From positions 1 through 64,000 of the forward strand of contig DXMA01000010.1 in NCBI GenBank assembly GCA_019414445.1: 64,000 bases of DNA. The letters are read 5' to 3'. This document shows positions 25,731 to 34,295 of the stretch, one piece after another. Each line of letters opens with the position of its first letter. Position 1 is the stretch's first letter. This DNA comes from Collinsella sp. Its GTDB lineage: Bacteria; Actinomycetota; Coriobacteriia; Coriobacteriales; Coriobacteriaceae. The notes beneath the pieces were generated by a model, which searched no databases, was not told the DNA's origin, and saw nothing but the letters and a program-made list of their open reading frames with translations. Made by a program: the position numbers and the translations under genes.

Positions 25731-25797
25731 AGTTGCGGTGAAATGCGGACTAAAATCGCCCTTTCGGGCCCCAACCAGTCCCTATTCCACCGCAACT
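25731..25797. repeat. 67-bp palindromic repeat, copy 2 of 3
   Basis: AGTTGCGGTGAAAT at the left and ATTCCACCGCAACT at the right. The centre contains a further GCCCTTTCGGGC hairpin. The length is identical to the copies at 14825 and 27314. Confidence 0.8.
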
Positions 25798-25801
25798 CAA
25801 C

Positions 25802-25850
25802 AGCCGGCACCTAGGGACGTTTTTTCTGCCGGCACCTGGGGACAGTCCTT
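25802..25850. repeat. Tandem GCCGGCACCT(A/G)GGGAC repeat
   Basis: GCCGGCACCTAGGGACGTTT and GCCGGCACCTGGGGACAGTC are direct repeats about 25 bp apart. They share the GGGACGTT/GGGGACAGTC elements with the region after hisE. Confidence 0.55.
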
Positions 25851-25870
25851 GCTGAGCGTCTCCGCAGCCT

Positions 25871-27172
25871 TTATGCCAGTTTGTCGATTTGCCCAATTTC
25901 CCAAAGCGGAATATTGACGAGCGTGTCCTCGTCTCTATATGCCGCCAGAGAGCTCCTCACGCAACGCTCGAGTTTGAATTTTTCGCAGGCTATTTTCAGA
26001 CTCTTCGCTTTAAGGTTCTCTGCCGCCTTGACCTCAAGCGGAAGCACGGTTCCCGCATGGTCGATGGCAAAGTCGGTTTCGGCATTGCCAGAGGTAGAGG
26101 ACCAATACACGGGAGTTTTGTCTTGGAGCAAAAGCTCCTGCGCGACGTATTGTTCGGTCAGCGAACCTTTGAACTCGGTAAAAACAGCGGATCCGTTAAG
26201 AACGATGGCCGGAGAGAGACCGGAGAGCGCTCCGAGGATGCCGGTGTCGATGCAGAACAGTTTGAAGCCCGAGAGGTCTTCGTAGCTCGAGAGCGGTGCC
26301 TTTAGAGCGGAAACACGTGGCACCTTATGAACGATTCCGTAGTCCGTGAGCCACTGGAGGCTTTCCTCAAAATCGCGTGCACGCGCTCCAGGGCGAAGGG
26401 CGCCATAGACAAACTTCTTGTTCTCCTTGGCAAGCTGGCCGGGAAGGGATTTCCAAACCAACCTCATGCGCTCGACGATGCGGGCGGGTGCATGTTTGCC
26501 AAAATCGGATTCGTAAGCCTCGATGATTTGCTGCTGAAGCCTTCGGGCTTCAATGAAGTCGCGTGTCTCGGCGAAAGCGGAGACAACTTCGGGCATACCA
26601 CCGACAACAAGGTATTCCTTGAGCAAGTGCACGAGCTTTTCGGTGACGTTTGCTAGAAGGTTCATGTCTGCGGCAAGGATGGCGTCGGCGAGCGGGTTGC
26701 CGTCGACGGCGCGAACGAACTCGGCAAACCCCATGGGACGCATGGTGAGCTGGTCGATTTTGCCGACGGGAAATGACTCGTTTTCGCGTCGGAGCGCGAG
26801 GCCCATATAGGAACCGGCTGCTACGATGTGGTATTCGGGTGCAAGCTCGTTGAAGTACTTGAGCGAGGTGATCCCGCGTGGCGCCTCTTGGATCTCGTCG
26901 AAGATGATGAGCGTGTCTGTCGGCGTTACGGTTTGGCCACGTAGGAGCTCTATCTGGGAGATGATGCGCTTGGGGTCGAGGTCCCCATCGAACAGCGAGC
27001 GTGTGCTCGGCTCGAGCATAAAGTCAAAACGAATGACGCTTCGATACTGCTGGCTTGCGAATTCGTTAAGAAGCCAAGTCTTTCCTGTCTGGCGGGCTCC
27101 CTTAAGCAAGAGAGGTTTGCGATTCGCCCTTGATTTCCAAGCGATAAGTTCACTCATAAGCTGTCGTTGCAT
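25871..27172 (-). CDS. AAA-type ATPase with DUF4143 C-terminus
   Basis: 433 residues. Walker A GARQTGKTW near residue 30, Walker B LIIFDEIQEAPRG near residue 92, and AAGSYMGLAL (sensor) form an AAA_14-type domain. The second half is DUF4143-like with a PD-(D/E)xK-like core (DFAIDHAGTVLPLEVKAAENLK). These proteins are common in gut bacteria and of unknown function. A role in toxin-antitoxin or DNA metabolism has been suggested from their mobility. The ATG at 27172 is favoured by TTGGGAGG upstream over the TTG four codons earlier. Confidence 0.82.
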   Translation of the reverse strand: MQRQLMSELIAWKSRANRKPLLLKGARQTGKTWLLNEFASQQYRSVIRFDFMLEPSTRSLFDGDLDPKRIISQIELLRGQTVTPTDTLIIFDEIQEAPRGITSLKYFNELAPEYHIVAAGSYMGLALRRENESFPVGKIDQLTMRPMGFAEFVRAVDGNPLADAILAADMNLLANVTEKLVHLLKEYLVVGGMPEVVSAFAETRDFIEARRLQQQIIEAYESDFGKHAPARIVERMRLVWKSLPGQLAKENKKFVYGALRPGARARDFEESLQWLTDYGIVHKVPRVSALKAPLSSYEDLSGFKLFCIDTGILGALSGLSPAIVLNGSAVFTEFKGSLTEQYVAQELLLQDKTPVYWSSTSGNAETDFAIDHAGTVLPLEVKAAENLKAKSLKIACEKFKLERCVRSSLAAYRDEDTLVNIPLWEIGQIDKLA

Positions 27173-27215
27173 ATTGCCTCCCAACCCTCTCGGCTAGTAT
27201 AAGACCATTTGGGCG

Positions 27216-27300
27216 TTTCCACCGGAAAATGTGCGAGACAACCACGTTTTTCCATCGGAAAATGTGCGAGACAACCACGTTTTTCCATCGAAAAATGTGG
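27216..27300. repeat. 33-bp tandem repeat, about 2.6 units
   Basis: Units start at 27216, 27249 and 27282. They share TTTCCA(C/T)CGGAAAATGTG and CGAGACAACCACG, with one or two changes. The last unit is truncated. Each unit contains a small palindrome (TTTCCATCGGAAA-like). There are no unique spacers, so it is not a CRISPR. Confidence 0.8.
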
Positions 27301-27313
27301 GAGTGCCAATCTG

Positions 27314-27380
27314 AGTTGCGGTGAAAAAGTTCTTAAATGAGCTGGTAACCAGTCAAAACAGGAACTATTCCACCGCAACT
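27314..27380. repeat. 67-bp palindromic repeat, copy 3 of 3
   Basis: AGTTGCGGTGAAAAAGTTCT to GGAACTATTCCACCGCAACT. Same length and ends as copies 1 and 2. Confidence 0.8.
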
Positions 27381-27645
27381 TATCATCCGTGTCGGCATCC
27401 ACAAGAAACGAGCCCGCGTCTCCGGGGGACACGGGCTCGTAAACAATGCGTGGTAGGGGCGGTGGGACGTCTGCGAATTTGCGCAGCAAATACGCACCGG
27501 CTTCGGCCGCCTGTCGGCGCCCTCGCCGGCTCGCTACGGACGCTGCGCGTCCGCTTGACGCTCGCCCCTCGCGGGTTCGAGCCCCACCGGCGTCCAAAAG
27601 AAACAAGCCCGCATCCCCATGGGGCACGGGCCCGTAAAAGCCAAA

Positions 27646-27730
27646 TGGTAGGGGCGGTGGGACTCGAACCCACAATCCTTGCGGCGAGAGATTTTAAGTC
27701 TCCTGCGTATGCCAATTCCGCCACGCCCCC
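27646..27730 (-). tRNA. tRNA-Leu, anticodon TAA
   Basis: Read on the minus strand, GGGGGCG (acceptor 5' side) pairs with CGCCCCT, followed by discriminator A and an encoded CCA. The anticodon arm is GGAGA-CTTAAAA-TCTC with TAA. A long variable arm (class II) and the T arm GTGGG-TTCGAGT-CCCAC are present. A GC-rich hairpin and T run just beyond the CCA (27600-27640) act as its terminator. Confidence 0.95.
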
Positions 27731-27761
27731 GTAAGATTAGAAGTCTAGCACAAGCCGTCCG

Positions 27762-28385
27762 TTACGCGTTGACGGCCATCGAGTGTTGGCCCGACTTCTC
27801 GAGGAACTCTTGGAACTTTGCCTCGTCGCCCTTGTTCTGGTACTGCAGGGCCAGCAGGTATTCCAGGCGGCAGCTCTTGACCTTGTCGTCACCGGCCTCT
27901 TCGAGCATGCGCTCCAGCTCGGGGATGTCGTTGTGGCGCTTGAGGATCATCGTGTCGTACATCAGCTGGCATTCGTGCGCGACTGCCTCGGCCTGACCGC
28001 CCTCAAAGCCCTTGATCTCGTGCAGTAACTCCTTGGACTTTTTGCGGTCCTCCTGGCCAACGTAGTAGTTAAAGGCCTTGATTACCAGGTCGACGCGCTG
28101 CATCTTGGGCAGGTTGAGTCCCAGCAGCAAATCGAACATCTCGTTGGCGTGTTCGTGGTCCTCGCGCAACAGATAGGAGTTCAGGCGCAGGTAGTCGCGG
28201 TTGTAGCGCGGGTACAGCATGCTGGTGAGTTTGCCGTCGAGCAAACGATCGAACTCGTCCCACTGTTTGGCAGCCATCAACTGCTGCAGGCGCTTAAACG
28301 TGGTGCGTTTTTTGATGCTAAAGAACACCGACACGGCGATACAGATGATAACGACGGCGGTCCAGAGTGTGCGGGAATCGGGCAT
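27762..28385 (-). CDS. Membrane-anchored TPR-like protein of unknown function
   Basis: 207 residues. One N-terminal membrane helix (LWTAVVIICIAVSVFFSI) is followed by a helical soluble part with repeat-like pairs of helices (AAKQWDEFDRLLDG, DHEHANEMFDLLLGL, QNKGDEAKFQEFLEKS), in the style of TPR repeats. The function is not recognised. It is monocistronic, next to tRNA-Leu. Confidence 0.7.
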   Translation of the reverse strand: MPDSRTLWTAVVIICIAVSVFFSIKKRTTFKRLQQLMAAKQWDEFDRLLDGKLTSMLYPRYNRDYLRLNSYLLREDHEHANEMFDLLLGLNLPKMQRVDLVIKAFNYYVGQEDRKKSKELLHEIKGFEGGQAEAVAHECQLMYDTMILKRHNDIPELERMLEEAGDDKVKSCRLEYLLALQYQNKGDEAKFQEFLEKSGQHSMAVNA

Positions 28386-28548
28386 ATTAGGGTCCTTAGT
28401 CGCTCATAAAGCGAGCGGTATGACAACACGTACTGGATGTATTATACGCAGCGCGCAAGCAAACTGGCATAAAAGCTCATCGAGGCCGAGTGCCATCGCT
28501 CGCTGCGGTACACTTACCTAAAGTAAACCATGAAGGGAGACATTACCT

Positions 28549-28836
28549 ATGAAGAAAATCGTTTTGGCTTGCGGTGCTGGCGCCGCTACTTCCACGCTCG
28601 TTGCCCAGAAGGTCGCCACCCTGCTCGACGCCAACGGTTACGCCGACAAGTATGAGATCGTGCAGTGCGCCATCTCCGAGGCCAAGGACGCTTGCGACGA
28701 GGGCGCCGACCTGCTGATCGCCACCACCGTTGCCCCCGAGGGCCTCACCTGCCCGTACGTGAGCGGCGTGCCCTTCATGACCGGCATGAACCGCGTTGCC
28801 GCCGAGAAGGCCGTTCTTGACGTCATGGCTCAGTAG
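28549..28836 (+). CDS. Orphan PTS EIIB of the galactitol type
   Basis: 95 residues. KKIVLACGAGAATSTLVAQKV carries the phospho-cysteine (Cys8) of GatB-type EIIB domains, and LLIATTV, VPFMTGM follow. No EIIA or EIIC is adjacent. Eleven bases after its stop a VOC protein starts, so the two form an operon. It could serve a distant EIIC or act as a regulatory phospho-carrier. GAAGGGAGA precedes the ATG. Confidence 0.82.
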   Translation: MKKIVLACGAGAATSTLVAQKVATLLDANGYADKYEIVQCAISEAKDACDEGADLLIATTVAPEGLTCPYVSGVPFMTGMNRVAAEKAVLDVMAQ

Positions 28837-28847
28837 GCGCTGCCTGC

Positions 28848-29222
28848 ATGAGTGAGCAGAACGCCAATCCGGTAGAGCTCTTTGGTATGCGCGTTGCCCA
28901 TGTGGGCATTAACGCCGCCGACCCGGCAGACGCCTTGGAGATCGCGGAGCTGTTCTCGACGATGATGGGCCTGCCCGTTATCGAGACCCCGGTTTCGTAC
29001 TTTAACGATTCGCTGGTCGAGGTTATGAAGCAGAACGGTCGTGGCACCAAGGGCCACATTGGCTTTGCCGTCAACGACATCGATGCGGCCGAGAAGTGGT
29101 TTGCCGAGCGCGGGCTCGAGGTCAACGAGGAGTCGCGCGCGCTGCTGCCCGACGGTAGCACCAAGCTCGTGTACTTTAAGCGCGAGTTCGCCGGCTTCGC
29201 CGTGCACCTGTGCCGCGAGTAG
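28848..29222 (+). CDS. VOC (glyoxalase/bleomycin resistance) superfamily protein
   Basis: 124 residues with the paired beta-alpha-beta-beta-beta units of the VOC fold: MRVAHVGINAADP, ELFSTMMGLPVI, GHIGFAVNDIDAAEKWFAERG, LVYFKREFAGFAVHL. Metal ligands are likely the His of HVGI, His of GHIGF and a later Glu/His. The substrate is unknown. It is co-transcribed with the GatB-like EIIB, so a sugar-phosphate or dicarbonyl substrate is a guess. Confidence 0.75.
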   Translation: MSEQNANPVELFGMRVAHVGINAADPADALEIAELFSTMMGLPVIETPVSYFNDSLVEVMKQNGRGTKGHIGFAVNDIDAAEKWFAERGLEVNEESRALLPDGSTKLVYFKREFAGFAVHLCRE

Positions 29223-29245
29223 CGCACGAGCTGCTTTAGTTAGCA

Positions 29246-29283
29246 AAAAGGGATAGGGCCGTATGGCCTTATCCCTTTATTTA
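29246..29283 (+). terminator. Terminator after the VOC gene
   Basis: AAAAGGGATAGGGCC, GTAT loop, GGCCTTATCCCTTTATTT. A strong stem with a T-rich tail. Confidence 0.88.
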
Positions 29284-29319
29284 TGCCGAGGGATCGACTT
29301 TTGCAACGGTCAAAAAACC

Positions 29320-29501
29320 GAAGTCTAATACTTTTCCGAGAAGTGAACGAGACAAATCAGCCCCCCCGAAGCATCGACACTTTAAGGGCATCGTTTCCTG
29401 CAGTTTCGATGCTGGAATCCTGCGATTTTGCGGCCGAAAAATGCGGATGCTTCGGGGGTCCGAATATGGTCGTTCACTTCTCGGGAAAAGTATTAGACCT
29501 C
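29320..29501. repeat. About 182-bp nested palindromic element, copy 1
   Basis: The left end GTCTAATACTTTTCC-GAGAAGTGAACG (29323 on) is the reverse complement of the right end (29471-29498) with a one-base gap. A second inner pair centres on CCCCGAAGCATC and GATGCTTCGGGG. About 80% identical by eye to 32398-32577. It has no coding capacity. It lies just downstream of the histidine kinase stop. Confidence 0.85.
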
Positions 29502-29520
29502 GATCCACGAGGGGGCATCC

Positions 29521-30799
29521 CTACCGTGGCAGGCGAATCGTAAAGCGGCTGCCGACCCCTTCGACCGAGGTCACACCGATGACACCGCCATGGCTATCGA
29601 CGATCCACTTGGCAATGGCAAGCCCCAGACCCGAGCCCTGCGCGCCGGCATCGCGCGCGTTGTCGGCGCGGTAGAACCGCTCGAACGCGTGGGCTGCGGA
29701 TTCCTGGTTCATGCCGATGCCCTCGTCCTCAACGTTTATGTCGATCGTGCCCGCGCCCGCATCCGGCGCCACGCCAAACGTGATGGGCGTGCCCGCGTCC
29801 GAATACTTGGCGGCATTCTGCACGATTACGCGCAGGGCCTGCTTCACGAGCGCCACGTCGACGGGCGCGTCGCAGCGCGGGTCGCTGGCAAGCAGGGCGT
29901 CAAAAGCCAGCCGATACGTGTGCTCGGCATCGATCATCTGTGATTCCTCGCATACCTCGCCGACCAGTGCAGCCAAGTTGGTATGCGCACGCCGTAGGAC
30001 CGTGCGCCCGGCATCGCCGCGTGCCAAAAACAGCAGCTGTTCCACGAGCTCCTGCATGTGCTCGCTTTCGGCCTTGAGGGACGCGATGGATTCTGCCAGC
30101 ACGTCCGGGTCGTCTTTGCCCCAGCGGTCGAGCATGTTCACGTAGCCCTGAATCACCGCGATGGGCGTGCGCAGCTCGTGGCTCGCGTCGTTGACAAAGC
30201 GCATCTGCTGCAGCTTGGCCTCTTGCATCTGGCGCAGCAGGCGGTTGAGCGCGACCTCGATGCTTGCCAGGTCGGCGTCGCCGGTGGTGACGCTCGGCGA
30301 GTCGACGCTTGCGCGCTCGATGGCCTGCTCCAGCGTTTCCATCTTGCCGCCGGAGAGCTGCATGCGGCCGAGTTCGTCCACGCGCAGGGCCAGATCGTTG
30401 AGCGGCGCCATGGTGCGGCGCACGCGGCGGGCGCCGCCGAGCATGTTGAGCACGCTGATGACCTGCCAACCCACAACGACAAGGTAGAGAGGCCATAGCG
30501 TGACGAGGTCCTGCGCGAGGGGGAAAGTCTTGGTGGTACGCGCAAGCTCGACGGTATAGGTGAGCGTTGTCAGGTCCCAGCCGCGCGCGGGCGTCAGCGA
30601 CATGCTGCGAACGGTGGTGCTGGGGATCCATCCTGCGGTAAACGCGCCGTTGGGCAGCGTCCGGTTGTATCCATAGACGAGGATCGCCACCGCAATAACC
30701 AACAGCAACAGATCGAGCCAGACGTAGCTCATCAGGCGGCGCCACATATAGCTCCAGTTGATGGCGCGGGCGATGGAGGTGACGCGCTTGGCCTCGGCA

Positions 30800-30816
<17 letters not shown>
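29521..30816 (-). CDS. Sensor histidine kinase
   Basis: 431 residues. Two membrane helices (about 33-50 and 107-124) enclose an extracellular sensor of about 55 residues, followed by a HAMP-like linker. The dimerisation helix FVNDASHELRTPIAVIQGYV has phospho-acceptor His213. ATPase boxes follow: VIVQNAAKYSDAGTPI (N), DEGIGMNQE (G1), FERFYRADNARD (F) and GSGLGLAIAKWIV (G2). It overlaps the response regulator by 17 bases. Signal unknown. Confidence 0.93.
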
Positions 30817-31585
<769 letters not shown>

Positions 31586-31603
31586 ACGTGCCCCCGTCTG
31601 CGA

Positions 31604-32146
31604 TTACTTGTCGTCGTTCAGATTTTGCTTGATGTCGTCCGCGGCATTGGCAGCGCTGTCCATCAGGTTGTTGATGCTGCCGGGCACGTCGCCGTCGCTA
31701 TCGATGCGGTAGCGCATGCCAAAGAACAGGCCAAGCAGCATCAGCCATATCGTGGCGCCCCAGGCAAACAGGGCGACGATGGGAATCAGGATGGGGATGT
31801 TGAGGATGATCGCATCGCGGCGCGTGGCGATAAACTTGGTGTCCAGACTCAGGCGGAAGAGCTTTTTGAGGTACTCCCACACGCTGTCCATCTTCTTGGA
31901 GAAGTCGGTCTTTTCGCTCGACTTTTCGTAAGCGACCTGCGCGGCGACCATCTCGGCAGAGGGCTCATCGACTGGCGCGGACTCGGTGGCGGCATGCGCC
32001 GACGTGGTCTGGGTCTTGCCCTGCGACTCGAGCCAAATGATGGCATCCAAAACGTTGCCGTCGGCAGCGTCGAGCGCGGCCTTGGCATCGGTGTAGCTCA
32101 CGTTGCACTTGGTGCGGATGGTTTCAACTTTTTCGAGGTCGTCCAT
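31604..32146 (-). CDS. DUF4342 protein with UBA-like N-terminus
   Basis: 180 residues. The N-terminus (VETIRTKCNVSYTDAKAALDAADGNVLDAIIWLE) is a UBA/NAC-like three-helix domain. A disordered acidic linker leads to a DUF4342-like basic patch and membrane hairpin (ATRRDAIILNIPILIPIVALFAWGATIWLMLLGLFFG). It is first in the operon with the two-component pair, 18 bases upstream of the regulator, so it may be a target or sensor partner. Function unknown. Confidence 0.78.
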   Translation of the reverse strand: MDDLEKVETIRTKCNVSYTDAKAALDAADGNVLDAIIWLESQGKTQTTSAHAATESAPVDEPSAEMVAAQVAYEKSSEKTDFSKKMDSVWEYLKKLFRLSLDTKFIATRRDAIILNIPILIPIVALFAWGATIWLMLLGLFFGMRYRIDSDGDVPGSINNLMDSAANAADDIKQNLNDDK

Positions 32147-32259
32147 GACCTGTCCTTTCGTTCGATGGGCGCGACGCCGGGCAATTTGCTCGGGCGCGAG
32201 CGTTGCGTTCGGCGGTTTGCGTTGCGCCGCCCCGCCCTTGGTCGAACTCTATAGTGCAG

Positions 32260-32287
32260 GTTATAGATTAAGCGATTCTTGAGCCAA
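32260..32287 (-). promoter_or_regulatory. Promoter of the DUF4342/two-component operon
   Basis: On the minus strand, TTGGCT (32287-32282), a 16-bp spacer and TATAAC (32265-32260). It lies 114 bases before the DUF4342 start. Confidence 0.55.
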
Positions 32288-32397
32288 GATTAATGTTGGA
32301 TGAGTTTTTGGGTGGTGCGGAGGCGGGCAGGGGCAGAAAAGGCAGGTTTTGCGTGGCGTGAAGGAGGGGCGGTCTGATCTTTGGGATAGCTGATAGC

Positions 32398-32577
32398 GAG
32401 GTCTAATACTTTTCCGAGAAGTGAATGAGTGAAAACGGACCCCCGAAGCATCGACACTTTAGAGGTGCCGCTTCCTGCGGTTTCAATGCTGAAATCCCAC
32501 GATTTTGCCGCCGAAAAATGCGGATGTTTCAGGGGTCCAAAAACAGCCGTTCACTTCGCGGAAAAGTATTAGACCTC
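32398..32577. repeat. 180-bp nested palindromic element, copy 2
   Basis: Terminal inverted repeats of about 30 bp: GAGGTCTAATACTTTTCCG at the left, its complement at the right, with inner CCCCCGAAGCATC/GATGTTTCAGGGG arms. Same order of parts as copy 1 at 29320-29501. Confidence 0.85.
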
Positions 32578-32662
32578 AATAGCGGGGGATGGGGTGCCGG
32601 TGCAAAACGGCGTCAGAAATGGGGTAAACAAGGCAAACGGATCTAATGGATCAAAAATCACG

Positions 32663-32697
32663 TTGCAAAAGTATGAAAATATCCTACAATTGCAGCA
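32663..32697 (+). promoter_or_regulatory. AbiE promoter positioned for a leaderless mRNA
   Basis: TTGCAA (32663-32668), 16-bp spacer, TACAAT (32685-32690). The ATG at 32697 is the seventh base after the -10, exactly where transcription should begin. TGCAA and TTGCA half-sites (32664 and 32689) overlap both boxes and could be the AbiEi autorepressor site. Confidence 0.55.
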
Positions 32698-33320
32698 TGA
32701 AGTACTTTAGCAACATAGCGGCGATAAGCGAGCTTTCCGAGAGCGAGGGCGTGTTCACCACAGCCCAGGCGGCTCGCATGGACATCTCTCGAGATGCGCT
32801 GGCGCACTCATGCCGCGCAGGGCGTCTTGAACGGATATGCCACGGCGCCTACCGGATGTCTGGAACGCAGCGCCGAGACACCGACGAACTCAACGCCTTT
32901 TGGAAGCTCACCAATCCCTCCCTTTGCGCGTGGGAGAGAAAACGTCAGTGGGATGGCATCGCCGTGAGCGGTACGACAGCGGCGAACCTGCAGCAAATGG
33001 GCGATTTCTATCTGTCCCCCTACAGGATGACCGCGCCCATGCGTATCAATACAAGAAACGAATCCCTTTCTTTTGTAAAGCGCGAGATTGCTGAGCGGGA
33101 CATCGTTTGGCTCGACGGCCTGCCGGTAACTAAACCCGAGCGCACGCTTGTCGATCTTTGCCTCGATTGCGAGGATCCCTCATTAATTATCGATGCCTAT
33201 CACGACGCGCTTGGACGTGGACTCGATATACAACGGCTGAAGGATCTTGTAGAGGAGAACTCTAAAACCGCCAAACGACGCGAGCTGATGGCGCCTTTGC
33301 TGATGGTACTGAACGGGTAA
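32697..33320 (+). CDS. abiEi: AbiEi-type antitoxin / transcriptional repressor
   Basis: 207 residues from ATG 32697. An N-terminal winged helix reads GVFTTAQAARMDISRDALAHSCRAGRLERICHGAYRM, the standard AbiEi start. The C-terminal AbiEi domain has DGLPVTKPERTLVDLCLD and a helical end. Type IV antitoxins of this family repress their own promoter and counter the AbiEii nucleotidyltransferase. An ATG 51 bases upstream is in frame, but it lies at the promoter and lacks a ribosome site. The toxin starts 15 bases downstream. Confidence 0.85.
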   Translation: MKYFSNIAAISELSESEGVFTTAQAARMDISRDALAHSCRAGRLERICHGAYRMSGTQRRDTDELNAFWKLTNPSLCAWERKRQWDGIAVSGTTAANLQQMGDFYLSPYRMTAPMRINTRNESLSFVKREIAERDIVWLDGLPVTKPERTLVDLCLDCEDPSLIIDAYHDALGRGLDIQRLKDLVEENSKTAKRRELMAPLLMVLNG

Positions 33321-33335
33321 TGCGAAACGGAGGAC

Positions 33336-34226
33336 ATGGTGAAGTACAAAACGCCTGCCGCATTGGAGATGGCTGTTAGGAATGCCGCAAGAGAATCACC
33401 AATGGATACTAATCGGGCAATCGTCGGTTTCTACTTTCATCGCTTCCTATGTCGCGTTTTTTCAGAAGATGACGGCAGCTTTGTGCTCAAGGGCGGTCAA
33501 AGCGTCCTGGCGCGAACACTCGATGCACGTGTCACAAGAGATATTGACTTGGTTGCTCAAGAGGAGAGTCTCGAAGAGGCTATTGTCGATCTGGTGCAGG
33601 CTGCTTCGATTGATCTGGAGGATTTCGTTTCGTTCGTCTTTGATCGTGCAGAGCAAATCAAAGAAGAAGATGAGTATCGGTGCGGTGCGAAGGTGTGGTT
33701 CACCCCCTTTATGGGAACCAAGAAGCTACAGCCAATTTCAATTGACTTGGTAATTGATGAAGTGCGGGGACTTGAGCCTGAGGTTCTTGCGCCGATCGAT
33801 CGTCTGAATATCGAGGGGCTCCCAGTCTGCGACTATCGAGTATGCCGAGTGGAGAGTGCCCTTGCAGATAAATTGCTCGCAATGATAGAGATGCATGAGG
33901 GCCGTGCTTCATCGCGAATCAAGGATATAGTCGACATCTTGGTGTACGCGAAAACTTGCTTCGTCGATGGGGCTACGCTTGTCGAGAGGGTCGAGAAAGA
34001 AGCGTCTGCCCGCAAAGTGGCAATGCCGGAAGAGTTCGTGGCGCCTCTCTGGTGGAAACAAAATGGTTCTGCACAGTACGTAAAGATGGCGAGGCAGGCG
34101 GGGGTACTTGATCTCGCGGGGAACATTGCTGGGGCAGAAGAGGTCGTCAATCGGTTGTATACACCGTGCTTTAATCATTCGGCGAATGTGTGCAAATGGA
34201 ATCCTCAGACCACGGGATGGGAATAG
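33336..34226 (+). CDS. abiEii: AbiEii-type nucleotidyltransferase toxin
   Basis: 296 residues. The nucleotidyltransferase core FVLKGGQSVLARTLDARVTRDIDLVA contains the GG and DxD-like motifs of AbiEii (DUF1814). The ISIDLVIDEV and KLLAMIEMHEGRASSRIKDIVDILVYA blocks follow. Toxins of this family transfer nucleotides to tRNA or other targets and cause abortive infection. GGAGGAC lies before the ATG. It ends with a long hairpin shared with the convergent MTase-like gene. Confidence 0.87.
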   Translation: MVKYKTPAALEMAVRNAARESPMDTNRAIVGFYFHRFLCRVFSEDDGSFVLKGGQSVLARTLDARVTRDIDLVAQEESLEEAIVDLVQAASIDLEDFVSFVFDRAEQIKEEDEYRCGAKVWFTPFMGTKKLQPISIDLVIDEVRGLEPEVLAPIDRLNIEGLPVCDYRVCRVESALADKLLAMIEMHEGRASSRIKDIVDILVYAKTCFVDGATLVERVEKEASARKVAMPEEFVAPLWWKQNGSAQYVKMARQAGVLDLAGNIAGAEEVVNRLYTPCFNHSANVCKWNPQTTGWE

Positions 34227-34235
34227 GCTAGATAG

Positions 34236-34274
34236 TTAAGCCGGCGGCAGAATTAGTTCCTGTCGCCGGCTTAA
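34236..34274. terminator. Shared hairpin between convergent AbiEii and MTase-like genes
   Basis: TTAAGCCGGCGGCAG (34236-34250) and CTGTCGCCGGCTTAA (34260-34274) form a 15-bp stem with one mismatch. No clear T run on either strand, so a bidirectional, inefficient terminator. Confidence 0.5.
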
Positions 34275-34295
34275 GACGTTTCTACTGCCTATGCG

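Larger units (their letters stand above)
27173..27645. other. 473-bp gene-free stretch with repeats and tRNA-derived duplication
   Basis: It contains a 33-bp tandem repeat (27216-27300), a 67-bp palindrome (27314-27380), and a diverged duplicate of the tRNA-Leu 3' end plus terminator (27405-27465 against 27597-27660). A T-arm-like GGTTCGAGCC lies near 27567. Short open frames on both strands here show no protein similarity that I recognise. Confidence 0.6.
32147..32696. other. 550-bp intergenic region with divergent promoters and a repeat copy
   Basis: It holds the leftward promoter of the DUF4342/two-component operon (32260-32287), the second copy of the 180-bp palindromic repeat (32398-32577), and the rightward AbiE promoter (32663-32690). 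No other gene is seen. Confidence 0.7.

Noticed and set aside
27216..27300. CRISPR-like spaced repeats
   Set aside because: The units are contiguous 33-bp tandem repeats with no unique spacers and no cas genes nearby.
27440..27600. A second tRNA gene beside tRNA-Leu
   Set aside because: Only a 3'-end duplicate and an isolated T-arm-like sequence are present. No acceptor, D or anticodon arms can be folded.
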